Origin: SKKY01 sp965228015
GTDB taxonomy: Bacteria > Bacillota > Peptococcia > Peptococcales > SKKY01
Direction of reading: 5' to 3'
Assembly (NCBI GenBank): GCA_965228015.1
Contig: OZ245787.1
Coordinates: forward strand, 1,550,001-1,614,000
Length of the DNA stretch: 64,000 nt
Shown here in pieces: positions 1-8,812 of this stretch (within the stretch, counting starts at the first letter, position 1; each line of letters begins with the position of its first letter). The notes under the pieces are model-generated. The model was not told where the DNA came from. It searched no databases and saw nothing but the letters and a program-made list of their open reading frames with translations. The translations under genes were made by a program, and so were the position numbers.

Positions 1-801
1 GTAGGTATGCTTTCTGCAACGGGTATGGTTGTAGCTGTTGATGCTTATGGTCCAATTGCAGATAATGCAGGAGGTATTGCTGAAATGGCAGAGTTAGACC
101 CACACGTAAGAGAAATTACAGATTCCCTTGATGCAGCTGGTAACACAACAGCAGCTATTGGTAAAGGTTTCGCTATCGGTTCAGCGGCACTTACTGCACT
201 AGCTCTTTTCAATGCTTATACAACAGCAGCAGGAATCACAACTATAGATATTATGAATCCAAAGGTTGTAGCGGGATTATTTATTGGTGGTGTACTTCCA
301 TATTTATTCTCAGCAATTACAATGAAAGCGGTTGGAAATGCAGCTTTTGATATGATTGAAGAAGTTCGCAGACAGTTCAGAGAAGATGCTGGTATAATGG
401 CAGGTACTTCAAAACCTGACTATGCTAATTGTGTAAGTATTAGTACAGCGGCAGCTTTAAGAGAAATGATTATTCCAGGTTTATTAGCAGTTGGTGTTCC
501 GGTTATAGTTGGAATGCTTCCTTTCCTTGGCAAAGAAGCTCTTGGTGGTATGTTAGCCGGCGCTTTAGTATCAGGTTTCTTGTTAGCTATCATGATGGCA
601 AACGCTGGCGGAGCATGGGATAATGCTAAGAAGTATATTGAGAAAGGACACTTCGGCGGAAAAGGCTCAGAAGCTCACGCTGCAGCAGTTCAAGGGGATA
701 CAGTTGGTGACCCATTTAAAGATACTTCAGGTCCGTCAATTAATATTCTTATTAAGTTAATGACAATTGTATCACTAGTATTTGCTCCATTATTTATGTA
801 A
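1..801 (+). CDS. hppA: Membrane-bound pyrophosphatase HppA, C-terminal part
   Basis: Hydrolyses pyrophosphate in the cytoplasmic membrane and pumps H+ or Na+. The reading frame is already open at base 1, so only the last 266 or so residues are present. Seen: the conserved DNAGGIAEMAEL loop followed by GNTTAAIGKGFAIG. In this family the Ala after GNTTA (rather than Lys) marks the potassium-dependent type, so a K+-dependent pump is expected; whether it moves Na+ or H+ cannot be told from this fragment. At least four hydrophobic membrane segments follow and the gene ends with TAA before a strong hairpin. No lesion is seen. Family assignment is secure. Confidence 0.95.
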   Translation, partial: VGMLSATGMVVAVDAYGPIADNAGGIAEMAELDPHVREITDSLDAAGNTTAAIGKGFAIGSAALTALALFNAYTTAAGITTIDIMNPKVVAGLFIGGVLPYLFSAITMKAVGNAAFDMIEEVRRQFREDAGIMAGTSKPDYANCVSISTAAALREMIIPGLLAVGVPVIVGMLPFLGKEALGGMLAGALVSGFLLAIMMANAGGAWDNAKKYIEKGHFGGKGSEAHAAAVQGDTVGDPFKDTSGPSINILIKLMTIVSLVFAPLFM

Positions 802-817
802 TATATTAATCTTATAT

Positions 818-855
818 AAAGCAAAACCCCGAATTTATCCGGGGTTTTGCTTTAT
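818..855. terminator. Bidirectional terminator between hppA and the lysR-type gene
   Basis: A near-perfect hairpin pairs AAAGCAAAACCCCG with CGGGGTTTTGCTTT around a short AT loop, with a T run on each strand. It lies between two converging genes and can serve both. Confidence 0.85.
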
Positions 856-1739
856 ATTTTTACTTTCCCTGCAAAGTTATTTTTTATAAATTCAATTAAT
901 GTTTGGGTTGCAACAGAAAGGTATTTATCTTTTTTCCAGGCAAGGGCAATGTTTATTTTAATGGAATCTTCCAAGGGTATTCCTACAAGATCTTTTTTTC
1001 TTTCAGCAATGCTGTCTAAAAGGAAGGAGATGCCAAGACCGTTAGCAACTAAAGCCCTGATTGTTTCAGTTTGATTTGATGAAATTGCAATTTCAGGGTA
1101 ATATCCGCTTTTTTCGCAGGCTTCAATAACTGCCCGGCGATGGAAGGTATCTTCTTTTAACATTATAAATTTTTCATGTCTTAAATCATCAAAGGAAATT
1201 TTAGAAGAATCTGCCAGGGAATGATTTAAAGGTAAGCAGGCTACTATTTGATTTTCCTGAATAATTACAGTGTCCAGAAATTTAGATTCTTCTCTAAGCA
1301 TAATTACCCCAATATCTAAATCTCCTTGTTCAAGCATTTCCCGAACAGCTAAAGATCCTTCTTCTGTAATTGTGAAATCAATTTTAGGATAAATTTTTCG
1401 AAATCCGGCAAAAATTTCTGGAAAAATGAAACTTCCTATCATTGGAGGTACTCCAAGTTTAATCATACCCTTTGCTAATTCTTGGTAATCCTGCATTTCT
1501 ATAACAGCATCTTCAATATTGGTAAGAATGGTTTCCACTCTTTTTAGAAATACTTTTCCCTCTGAGGTTAAAGTTATCTTCTTCTGACTTCTATCAAAGA
1601 GCAAGACTCCAAGCTCATCTTCAAGTTTTTTCATTGCAACGGTCACAGAAGGCTGGGCGACATGAAACCTTTCTGCCGCTCTGGTGATGTTATTAAGTCT
1701 GCTAACCATTTGAAAATATTCTAACTGATGAAGATCCAT
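852..1739 (-). CDS. LysR-family transcriptional regulator
   Basis: A 295-residue LysR-type regulator of usual family length. The N-terminal winged helix-turn-helix occupies about residues 1-60 (MDLHQLEYFQMV, AAERFHVAQPSVT), followed by a two-lobe periplasmic-binding-like effector domain from about 90 to 290. It is divergently transcribed from the ptb-like gene, with a perfect inverted repeat in the 111-bp gap, so it probably controls that gene and itself. The effector is unknown; an acyl-CoA or acyl-phosphate related metabolite is only a guess from context. The frame is intact. Confidence 0.92.
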   Translation of the reverse strand: MDLHQLEYFQMVSRLNNITRAAERFHVAQPSVTVAMKKLEDELGVLLFDRSQKKITLTSEGKVFLKRVETILTNIEDAVIEMQDYQELAKGMIKLGVPPMIGSFIFPEIFAGFRKIYPKIDFTITEEGSLAVREMLEQGDLDIGVIMLREESKFLDTVIIQENQIVACLPLNHSLADSSKISFDDLRHEKFIMLKEDTFHRRAVIEACEKSGYYPEIAISSNQTETIRALVANGLGISFLLDSIAERKKDLVGIPLEDSIKINIALAWKKDKYLSVATQTLIEFIKNNFAGKVKI

Positions 1740-1760
1740 AGATTCCCCTCCGGATTAACT

Positions 1761-1775
1761 ATAGTTTTAAACTAT
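1761..1775. promoter_or_regulatory. Palindromic operator in the lysR-ptb intergenic region
   Basis: ATAGTTTTAAACTAT is a perfect inverted repeat with the T-N11-A outline of LysR-type boxes. Related half-sites (ATAGTT, AACTAT) recur at about 1782-1788 and 1817-1822, nearer the ptb start. Assignment to the adjacent regulator is inference. Confidence 0.6.
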
Positions 1776-1850
1776 TATAACATAGTTATTTAATATTTAA
1801 CATCTTGCCTAAATGAAACTATACTGAGGTCAGATAAAAGGGAAGGTCGG

Positions 1851-2798
1851 ATGGTTATGAAAAAAGAATTTTTAGAAATGATATCGGCAGCGAAAATGAA
1901 TGGCATGAGAAAAATGTCAATAGCCTGCCCACATCAGTCATCGGTAATATTATCTGCAGTAAGAGCCAGAAAAGAAGGATTAATGGACCCCTTTTTTATT
2001 GGAGATAGAGAAATAATTCTTAGTATTGCTGCGGAAGAGGGAATTGATTTATCTGATTTTATTATTATTGACAGCAAAGATGATCAGGCGTCCTGTGATT
2101 TAGCAGTTGAAATGACAGCAAAAGGTGAAACGGATTTTGTAATGAAGGGTCTTGTTGACACTTCTGCAATTCTAAAATCATATTTAAAACCCGAGTTCGA
2201 AATGAGAACAGATAAATTAATAAGCCATGTTGCGATTTTTAATCCTGACAGTTACGAAAAGATGCTTTTTGTGACAGACGCTTCTATGAATATTACTCCA
2301 AGTCTTGATCAGAAAAGACAAATTATTGATAATGCAGTTTCTGTTGCCAGAAGTCTTGGAGTAAGAAAACCTAAGGTTGCAGCTTTAGCAGCAATAGAAA
2401 AAGTTAATCCAAAAATGAAAGAAACTGTAGAAGCTTATGAACTTCAGAAAATGTACGAAAACGGTATAATAAAAAACTCTGTAGTTGCAGGTCCTTTAGC
2501 TCTTGATAATGCAATTCTTGCTAAAGCAGCTAAAATAAAAAATATTGATAGCCCTGTTGCGGGTCATGCAGATATAATGATGGTTCCAAATATAGAGATG
2601 GGTAATATTCTTTACAAAGCTTTTGCATTCTCCTTTCCTGAGGGACATGCCGGGGTAATTGTTGGTGGAAGAAAGCCAATCGTGTTAACCTCCCGTTCCG
2701 ATGGCGAAGGATCAAAATACAATTCCATCGCCCTGGCGAAATTCCTCGTAGACCAGGCGGAGTTTGCAGAAAGCAGTACTTTTGATCATTCTGCGTAG
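1851..2798 (+). CDS. ptb: Phosphate acetyl/butyryltransferase family protein (Ptb-like)
   Basis: Transfers phosphate to a short-chain acyl-CoA to give an acyl phosphate, the step before substrate-level ATP formation by an acyl kinase. The 315-residue length fits phosphate butyryltransferase. Family landmarks: ADFVMKG-like stretch (TDFVMKGLVDTS), SHVAIFN, VTDASMNITPSL and the C-terminal VPNIEMGNILYKA and GGRKPIVLTSRSD. Substrate choice (butyryl, isobutyryl or acetyl) cannot be read from sequence. No butyrate kinase gene follows: an intrinsic terminator comes straight after. ATG at 1851 or 1857 are both possible; the AGGGAAGG at 1839 better fits 1857 by spacing. Intact. Confidence 0.88.
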   Translation: MVMKKEFLEMISAAKMNGMRKMSIACPHQSSVILSAVRARKEGLMDPFFIGDREIILSIAAEEGIDLSDFIIIDSKDDQASCDLAVEMTAKGETDFVMKGLVDTSAILKSYLKPEFEMRTDKLISHVAIFNPDSYEKMLFVTDASMNITPSLDQKRQIIDNAVSVARSLGVRKPKVAALAAIEKVNPKMKETVEAYELQKMYENGIIKNSVVAGPLALDNAILAKAAKIKNIDSPVAGHADIMMVPNIEMGNILYKAFAFSFPEGHAGVIVGGRKPIVLTSRSDGEGSKYNSIALAKFLVDQAEFAESSTFDHSA

Positions 2799-2815
2799 TA
2801 AAATATAGACCCCTT

Positions 2816-2845
2816 AAGCAGTCACATTTTGTGACTGCTTTTTTT
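2816..2845 (+). terminator. Intrinsic terminator after ptb
   Basis: AAGCAGTCAC pairs perfectly with GTGACTGCTT across a five-base loop and runs into a T tract. Confidence 0.9.
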
Positions 2846-2848
2846 ATA

Positions 2849-4233
2849 GGTGCTTTGTCAAATGTTGGGGTAACCCAATTAGATTAGATTCCATGAGTAC
2901 CGCATTGAAAAATGCGGTACTTTTTTAAATTGTTTTTAGTTCATTACGTGCATTATTCTGTTTTTGAATCTCCAAAAATTTCTTACACCATAAGCATTTC
3001 TTTTTAAAACCTTAATTTTGTTGTTAACTCCTTCTGTATATCCGTTAGTATAAGTACAAGTAAATGAATTAAGAATATATTTCTGCCAGTTGAAAATGGT
3101 TCTGGAGCATTTATCGAATTCTTCAAGCTCACAGGACATAACAAACATATACCAGGCTTTCAAATTCTTTTTTGCACTTTCTAAATCACTGCTGTCAACA
3201 AAGTTATAAAATTTTTCTTTTAACATATAAGCTTTTTGCAGTTTCTCAGAAGTAACAAGCATAACGTTTACCTGGTCAATTTCTTCAGGAGTTAAATACT
3301 TCATTCTTTTTAAGAGAAGGGAGCGACTTCTTTTGAAATATCTTCGCCTTTCCTTGGCAAATTTCTTTTGCTCATCTTTCCTAATTCTTTCAAATGCCTA
3401 AGTGACCTGCCTAATGAAATGGAATTTATCGATAATGATAGTTGCATTTTTAAAATATGTTTCAGCAATATCCTTGTAAGGTTGCCACATATCCATAATG
3501 AAGTATTTTACTTTATTCCTGTCATTGAATTTCCTGAAATAGTCCGATAAAATGTGTTGTTCTCTTCCGTGAAGAATATCAAGTACCTTCTTGTTTTAGG
3601 GATCAGTTAATATGCACTGGTACTTTTTGCCCCCCGGCATTACCTTTAAATTCATCAATAGAGATTGCTTCGGGCAATTTTGTTAGGGAATAGTTTATGA
3701 ATCTAAAAAGCCTGAGAGCCGTTGATGGTGAAATATTATTCTCTTTGGCAATATCAGATACAGAGTAAACATTTTTCATTCGAGTAATTATGTATTTTAT
3801 CAGCCTGCTGGTCATTCTTTGATAGCGGGGGAGAAAATCATTTTTTTGTAGAATTTTTTATTGCAGTGATTACAAACGTACCTTCTTTTTTGTAGTAAAG
3901 GTAGGTTTTCTTCCCTGAGATGGAAATATCTTTTATCATTTGAATTCTGTAATCATGAACTTTACTGGTTTGTTGATGGCATTTGGGGTAATTGTGAGTT
4001 TTAATCTCCAGAGAAAAAGGAAAGGACGTTGAATCAGAAGAAGTTTCTAATTGTTCTAAAATTATCCCTTTAAAACCAATTAATTTTTTAATATAATAGT
4101 TATTATAGAGCATAAGTAAATTCCTCCTTAGATTACAGTGGGTGTTCTCTAATATGGATTTACCCAATGCTCTGTATTTTTTCGCAAAAAATGTCAGAAT
4201 GGTTTTTACCACCCCAACATTTATTGTAGAACC
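2849..4233 (-). mobile_element. ISL3-like insertion sequence, copy A (most decayed)
   Basis: About 1.39 kb, nearly identical to 22562-23947 and 48793-50179. Ends match the imperfect terminal repeats GGTTCT...AAATGTTGGGGT seen in the other copies (here one base changed at the left end). Just inside the transposase 3' end is a built-in hairpin, GTACCGCATT/AATGCGGTAC, with a T run. The expected 8-bp target duplication is not present: the left flank is TTTTTATA and the right flank is changed by the adjoining ISLre2 element. Confidence 0.88.
2936..4113 (-). pseudogene. ISL3-family transposase, broken (copy A)
   Basis: Reads as an ISL3-family DDE transposase when frames are joined. N-terminal zinc-binding segment, a helix-turn-helix (SVSDIAKENNISPSTALRLF), catalytic SIDEFKG, DMWQPY, and Glu in YTEGVNNKIK. 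Lesions: an extra C in the GGG run after EFKGNAGG, a lost base near the YEKNDF codons, TAA replacing the Gln codon of TDPQNK near 3598, and TAG replacing Trp of QVTWAF near 3399. It cannot make full-length protein. It shares one stop with copy B and the other with copy C. Confidence 0.88.
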
Positions 4234-4246
4234 TTTATTTTTGTTA

Positions 4247-5789
4247 GTGTAAAATAATTATGGGTAAAAAAACAAAAAAATATTAGAGCAACTCCTTATG
4301 TTACAATTAAATCGCTAAACCAAATCGCAAAAAAGGAGAAACTCTAATGAATAATATTATACATGAAATTGCAACTAAAATCGGTAAAGAAATAGCAGAA
4401 AATATGGAAACAACTTTAATTGAGGGAAATAATATATCTGAATTCATTTTAAAAACCAAAAAAATGCTGGATGAAGTTGGGGTTGCAATTACGGAAAAAG
4501 CACTTGAAACTGTAGATATTTTAGTTAAAAAAGATTGTGTAAGAAAAAGAGGCTGGAAAATAAAGGAAACAAAGTCGAAGAAAAGTTTGGCGACGATATT
4601 TGGTGAAGTAACCTATAAAAGAACGTATTATGTTCATAAAATTACCGGTGAATATAAATACTTATCTGATGAAGCTGTTGGTATTGAAGCAAATGACAGA
4701 ATGGATATATTGCTAGAATCAATGTTAATAGAAGAAGCAATAGAGACACCATACAGAAAAAGTAGCGAAAAAATATCGAAGAATGTATATCTTACTGGTC
4801 AAACAGTAATGAATTCTATTAGAAAGCTTAAAGATATTTCTAATCATGCAGCACCAGTGAAAAAACTGATTCTCAAGCTAAGATTTTGTACATCGAAGCT
4901 GATGAAGATCATGTTTCACTTCAAAGAGGAACATGCGCCGAACCTAGATTAGTTTATGTTCACGAAGGTAAGTGAAAGGTAAGTAAAGATAGATATGAAT
5001 TAATAAATCCCAGATACTTTAGTGGTCTCTACCAAGATAGTGCTGATTTATGGCTTGAAGTAGCTGATTATATTGATAGCAACTATGAAGAAGAAACTAT
5101 CGAAAAGATATATTTATCAGGAGATGGAGCCAACTGGATAAAACAAGGCAAAGAATGGATTAAAGATAGTATCTATGTTTTAGATAGATACTATTTGTCG
5201 AAATATATAAAGAAGGCAACTGCTCATATGAAAGGCACACACCAAATGATGTGGTATTACATAAATACGAAAAGGAAAGATTTCGTAAAAGATTTATTCA
5301 AAGCAATAATTGAAGAAACAGAATCAGAAACAAAAAATAGAAGCAATAAAAGATGCTAGAAGTTATGTGTTAAATAATTGGGAAGGTATAATGAATCAAT
5401 ATGACCCGGATTATATAGGCTGTAGCACAGAAGGCCATATTAGTTATATATTATCTACAAGATTAAATTCAAGGCCTCTAAGCTGGTGCAGAGAAGGTGT
5501 TGATCAAATGTCACGTCTGAGGGCTTTTAAGGCTAATTCAGGTAATGTATATGATTTAGTAAAAGAAAGAAGCAAGAAAAATAGAAACAAGAATCATAAA
5601 ATTAGAAAGCCGTGTTATAAAAAAGCTACGAACCTAATATCAGATGAGAAATTCGGCAATGTGCCAGTAGTTTTAACTGGTAAGAGAACTTGGAAAAGAG
5701 AATTGTTTAAAAGGATAGCGAGTGCGATTTAGCACGTAATACATACAAGGAGTTTTTTTATTCTTTTAAAACCCATAATTAATTGACAC
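4247..5789 (+). mobile_element. ISLre2-like insertion sequence
   Basis: About 1.54 kb. Both ends carry related terminal repeats: GTGTAAAATAATTATGGGT at the left and, reversed, GTGTCAATTAATTATGGGT at the right. The repeats also share ACTCCTT a little further in. A UPF0236/ISLre2-type transposase fills the interior. No 9-bp target duplication is found. The element sits between ISL3 copy A and a 30-bp stray ISL3 end. Confidence 0.78.
4347..5732 (+). pseudogene. ISLre2-family transposase (UPF0236 type), broken
   Basis: Joined frames give a typical ISLre2 transposase of about 460 residues: an N-terminal region with TIFGEVTYKRTYY, then YIEADEDHVSLQRG, IYLSGDGANWIK with DRYYLSKYI, and the C-terminal GCSTEGHISYIL and SWCREGVDQMSRLRAF. 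Lesions: a frameshift near 4865, an in-frame TGA near 4977 and a frameshift near 5320. The start ATG at 4347 has AAAGGAG upstream. Confidence 0.85.
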
Positions 5790-5793
5790 GATC

Positions 5794-5823
5794 TTTTACC
5801 ACCCCAACATTTATTGTAGAACC
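5794..5823. repeat. Stray 30-bp right end of the ISL3-like element
   Basis: TTTTACCACCCCAACATTTA and the following TTGTAGAACC are identical to the right terminus of the three ISL3 copies, but no element body is attached. It lies just beyond the ISLre2 right end, so the ISLre2 element is bracketed by two ISL3 right ends in direct orientation. Confidence 0.8.
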
Positions 5824-5882
5824 TTTTTAGTGTATAATTAATAAGTGAAAGTGTAAATTTTAAAGAAGGTGTGTATATAGTT

Positions 5883-6308
5883 ATGGAGTTTTCTTACGAT
5901 CATAAGTGTTTTGTATGCGGTGAAAATAATCCAATAGGAATGAAGGTTAAGTTTAAAGATTTAGGAAATGGGGAAATTGAGGGAACATTTACTCCATCAG
6001 AATATCATGAAGGATTTCCTGGTCACCTCCATGGGGGACTTGCCTCTACTTTGCTTGACGAAACAATGGCAAGATCTGTAAATACTTTAGGCATACATGG
6101 TATGACTGCCAGACTGGAACTTCGCTACAGGGAAAAAATTCCAGTAGGGAATCTAATAAAAGTTATATCAAAAATTATAAGATACAGAAAAACAATTGTT
6201 GATCTTGAGTCTAAAATCTTACTTGAAGATGGAACAATTGCTGTTGAGGCAACTGCCAGGTTTATGGTAATTGGTAAAATGAAAGATCCTGAAATATCCC
6301 ACAAATAG
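5883..6308 (+). CDS. PaaI-type hotdog-fold thioesterase
   Basis: About 141 residues, a single hotdog domain of the PaaI/YbgC acyl-CoA thioesterase group. The signature HLHGGLASTLLDETM (residues about 43-57) carries the His-Gly-Gly and acidic residue of the active site. The N-terminal CFVCGENNPIGM is usual in PaaI-like proteins of Firmicutes. It is cytosolic and the acyl substrate is unknown. ATG 5883 is preferred although GTG 5871 is in frame; AAGAAGG lies 13 bases before ATG. It precedes rnr by 13 bases and is intact. Confidence 0.85.
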   Translation: MEFSYDHKCFVCGENNPIGMKVKFKDLGNGEIEGTFTPSEYHEGFPGHLHGGLASTLLDETMARSVNTLGIHGMTARLELRYREKIPVGNLIKVISKIIRYRKTIVDLESKILLEDGTIAVEATARFMVIGKMKDPEISHK

Positions 6309-6321
6309 AGGAGGGTACAAA

Positions 6322-8437
6322 TTGAAGGAAATAGAAAGAGATGAAATACTTGAGGTAATGAGGGAAGCAAAGCAACCCCTTTCGTTACACGAACTTGCAG
6401 ACCAGTTAGTTATTGAGCCAGGAGATTTGGAACCTGTTTTAATTGAAATGGAAATGAAGGGTTATGTAATCTTAACAAGAAAAGCTAAGTATGGTTTGCC
6501 AGAGCATATGAACCTGCGAGTTGGAAGAATCCAAAGGCACCAAAAGGTTTGCGTTTTTAATTACAGATAACCCTGATGAAGATGACATTTATGCAAGCGG
6601 GGAAGATTTAAATAACGTCTTAAATAATGACCGTGTAATAATCCGTTTATATAAGCAAATTATTCCTGGAAAAAGAGCCGAAGGAAAAGTTTTGCGTATT
6701 TTGGAAAGGGCAAATAATAAAGTTGTTGGAACATATGAAGAGGGTAATGGCTTTGGTTTTGTAATCCCAGATGATACAAGATTAGGGACAGACCTTTTCA
6801 TTTCAAAGAAAAATGCCCGGGGTGCCAGAGAAGGCATGAAGGTTGTTGCCGAAATTTTGGAATGGCCTGAAAAAAGAAGAAATCCTGAAGCTGTTGTTAT
6901 AGAAATTCTTGGGAAAAAAGGGGAACCAGGAATAGATATTGTCTCCATTATCAGAAAGCATGATTTGCCGGAAGATTTTCCCGAGGAAGTAAAGAGTCAC
7001 GTTGCAAAACAAGACTATAAAATTTCTTCCAAGGAGCTGGAAAGAAGAAAAGATTTAAGAAACCTAAAAATGGTAACAATTGATGGTGAAGATGCCAAGG
7101 ATTTAGATGATGCAGTGTCCTTGAAAATAAATGAAAAAGGTCATTACGTTCTTGGGGTTCATATCGCCGATGTTGGCCACTATGTTAAAGAAGACTCTGT
7201 GTTAGACAAAGAAGCTGTAAAAAGAGGAACCAGTGTTTACCTTGTAGACCGGGTTATTCCAATGCTGCCAAGAGAGTTATCCAACGGAATTTGCAGTTTG
7301 AATGCTAATGAGGATCGTTTATCTATGTCCTGCATTATGGAAATTACCAGTGAAGGTAAAATTGTTGACTATGAAATAGCAGAATCTGTTATTAATGTAA
7401 ATAAAAGAATGACTTATGCAAATGTTAACCGCGTTATAACAGATGAAAATCCTGAAGCAATTGAAGAATTTAAGGAATTTGCAGATACCTTCAGAGAAAT
7501 GAACAAGCTTCGCTAAATTCTTTTTGATAAAAGAATGAAAAGAGGAACAATCGATTTCGATTTCCCTGAGAGTAAAGTTATTGTAGATGAAACAGGTAAG
7601 CCTGTTGAAATTAAAAGACGGGACAGAGGCCAGGCAGAGTCGTTAATCGAAGAGCTTATGCTGGCAGCTAACGAGACAGTAGCGGCTCACTATCATGCAT
7701 TGGGAATTCCTTTCATTTATCGTGTTCACGAAGAACCGGATAGTGAAAAATTGGCAGATTTGAAAAGCTTTATCGCAATCTTTGGCTACTATTTAAAAGG
7801 TGCTCAAAATAAAGTGTTCCCCAAATCATATCAGGAAGTAATTGAGTAGGTTAAAGGTAAAAAAGAAGAGCGGATTGTAAGTACTATGATGCTTCGCTCA
7901 ATGAGGCACGCCAGATATGCAACAGAGCCACTAGGACACTTTGGCTTATCCGCACAATTTTATTCACATTTTACCTCACCAATCAGAAGATATTCAGACC
8001 TTGCAATTCACAGGGTTATAAAGGAAATGGTTGTAAACGAGAATAAATTATCATCAAAAAGAATTAAAATACTTAAAGATAAGTTAGCGGATTACACTGA
8101 AAGATCTTCAATCAGAGAGTTGGTTGCAGAGGAAGCGGAAAGAGAAACTACGGATCTTAAAAAAGTTGAATATATGTCACAGTTTGTTGGAGATGACTTT
8201 GAGGGAACAGTAAGCGGAGTAACTCCCTTTGGTATTTTTGTGGAGCTGGATAATTTAATTGAAGGCTTAGTACACATTTCTATCATGAATAAGAATTACT
8301 ATATTTTCGATGAGAAAATGCTGGCCTTAATAGGTGAAAGAACAAAACAAAGGTTCACAATTGGAGATGTTGTAAAAGTTAAAATTGTAAGAACCAATAT
8401 TGAGAACAGACAAATTGATATGGAGTTAGTGGATTGA
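6322..8437 (+). pseudogene. rnr: Ribonuclease R, three lesions
   Basis: RNase R degrades structured RNA 3' to 5' and works with SmpB-tmRNA in clearing stalled messages. The start is TTG 6322, seven bases after GAGGAGGG. Domains: N-terminal winged helix (about 1-70), two cold-shock domains (EGNGFGFVIPDD), the RNB catalytic domain with DGEDAKDLDDAV, and C-terminal S1 (DDFEGTVSGVTPFGIFVEL). Lesions: a one-base loss at about 6548 (GGTTTGCG where GGTTTTGCG restores QKGFAFL), TAA at 7514 replacing a sense codon (probably Glu) before ILFDKRMKRG, and TAG at 7847 in VIE-VKGK. All domains are otherwise well preserved, so inactivation is recent or the lesions are consensus errors. Confidence 0.9.
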
Positions 8438-8508
8438 CGAACTCATTGTTTGGCAGGTAAAATTTTTATGATAACTTTATTCATGAAAATTTAATATTTA
8501 ATGTATAA

Positions 8509-8660
8509 AGGTGCTTCATTTTTGAGGAGAATAGGGAAGACCGGTTGAAATCCGGCGCGGACCCACCACTGTAAGCGAAGGCAAGTCCCTAATTTGCCGC
8601 TGGAAATTTTTTCTGGGAAGGCGGGGAGGAGGAAGATGCGCGAGCCAGGAGACCTGCCTT
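8509..8660 (+). ncRNA. Cobalamin (AdoCbl-type) riboswitch
   Basis: Classical elements are in order: AGGTGCTTC, GAATAGGGAAGACCGGTTG, AATCCGGCGCGGACCCACC, ACTGTAAGCG, the AAGGC...GCC arm, and the B12 box GCGAGCCAGGAGACCTGCC. It lies upstream of the secreted transcobalamin-like protein and the ECF transporter and should repress them when cobalamin is plentiful. About 150 bases separate the aptamer from the first large gene. They hold a palindrome, AACAATTT/AAATTGTT, at 8700-8719 next to an AGGAGGTG that may be part of the expression platform. Confidence 0.95.
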
Positions 8661-8736
8661 GAAAAAGAGATTTAAAAGAAAGGGGACTAATTGCTTTTTA
8701 ACAATTTACATAAATTGTTGAGGAGGTGTACCCGTT

Positions 8737-8763
8737 ATGGTCAGGAATTTTAATGGAGGATAG
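8737..8763 (+). CDS. Possible eight-residue leader ORF after the riboswitch
   Basis: AGGAGGTG at 8721 is followed at ideal spacing by ATG and the codons MVRNFNGG then TAG. The strong ribosome binding site sits directly after the 8700-8719 hairpin and well before the real gene start. It could be a translated leader, or the remnant of an earlier gene start. No evidence beyond the site itself. Confidence 0.3.
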   Translation: MVRNFNGG

Positions 8764-8812
8764 ATAAAATAAATGAAAAGAGGTGTTTTAATAAAAAAAG
8801 GAGGTAGTATAG

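Noticed and set aside
5814..5838. Hybrid promoter formed by the ISL3 end and TATAAT before the thioesterase gene
   Set aside because: The TTGTAG at 5814 is only 13 bases from TATAAT at 5833, too short for a normal SigA promoter.
6589..6948. Antisense open frames across rnr and other genes
   Set aside because: They mirror coding frames on the other strand, lack ribosome binding sites and show no recognisable domains.
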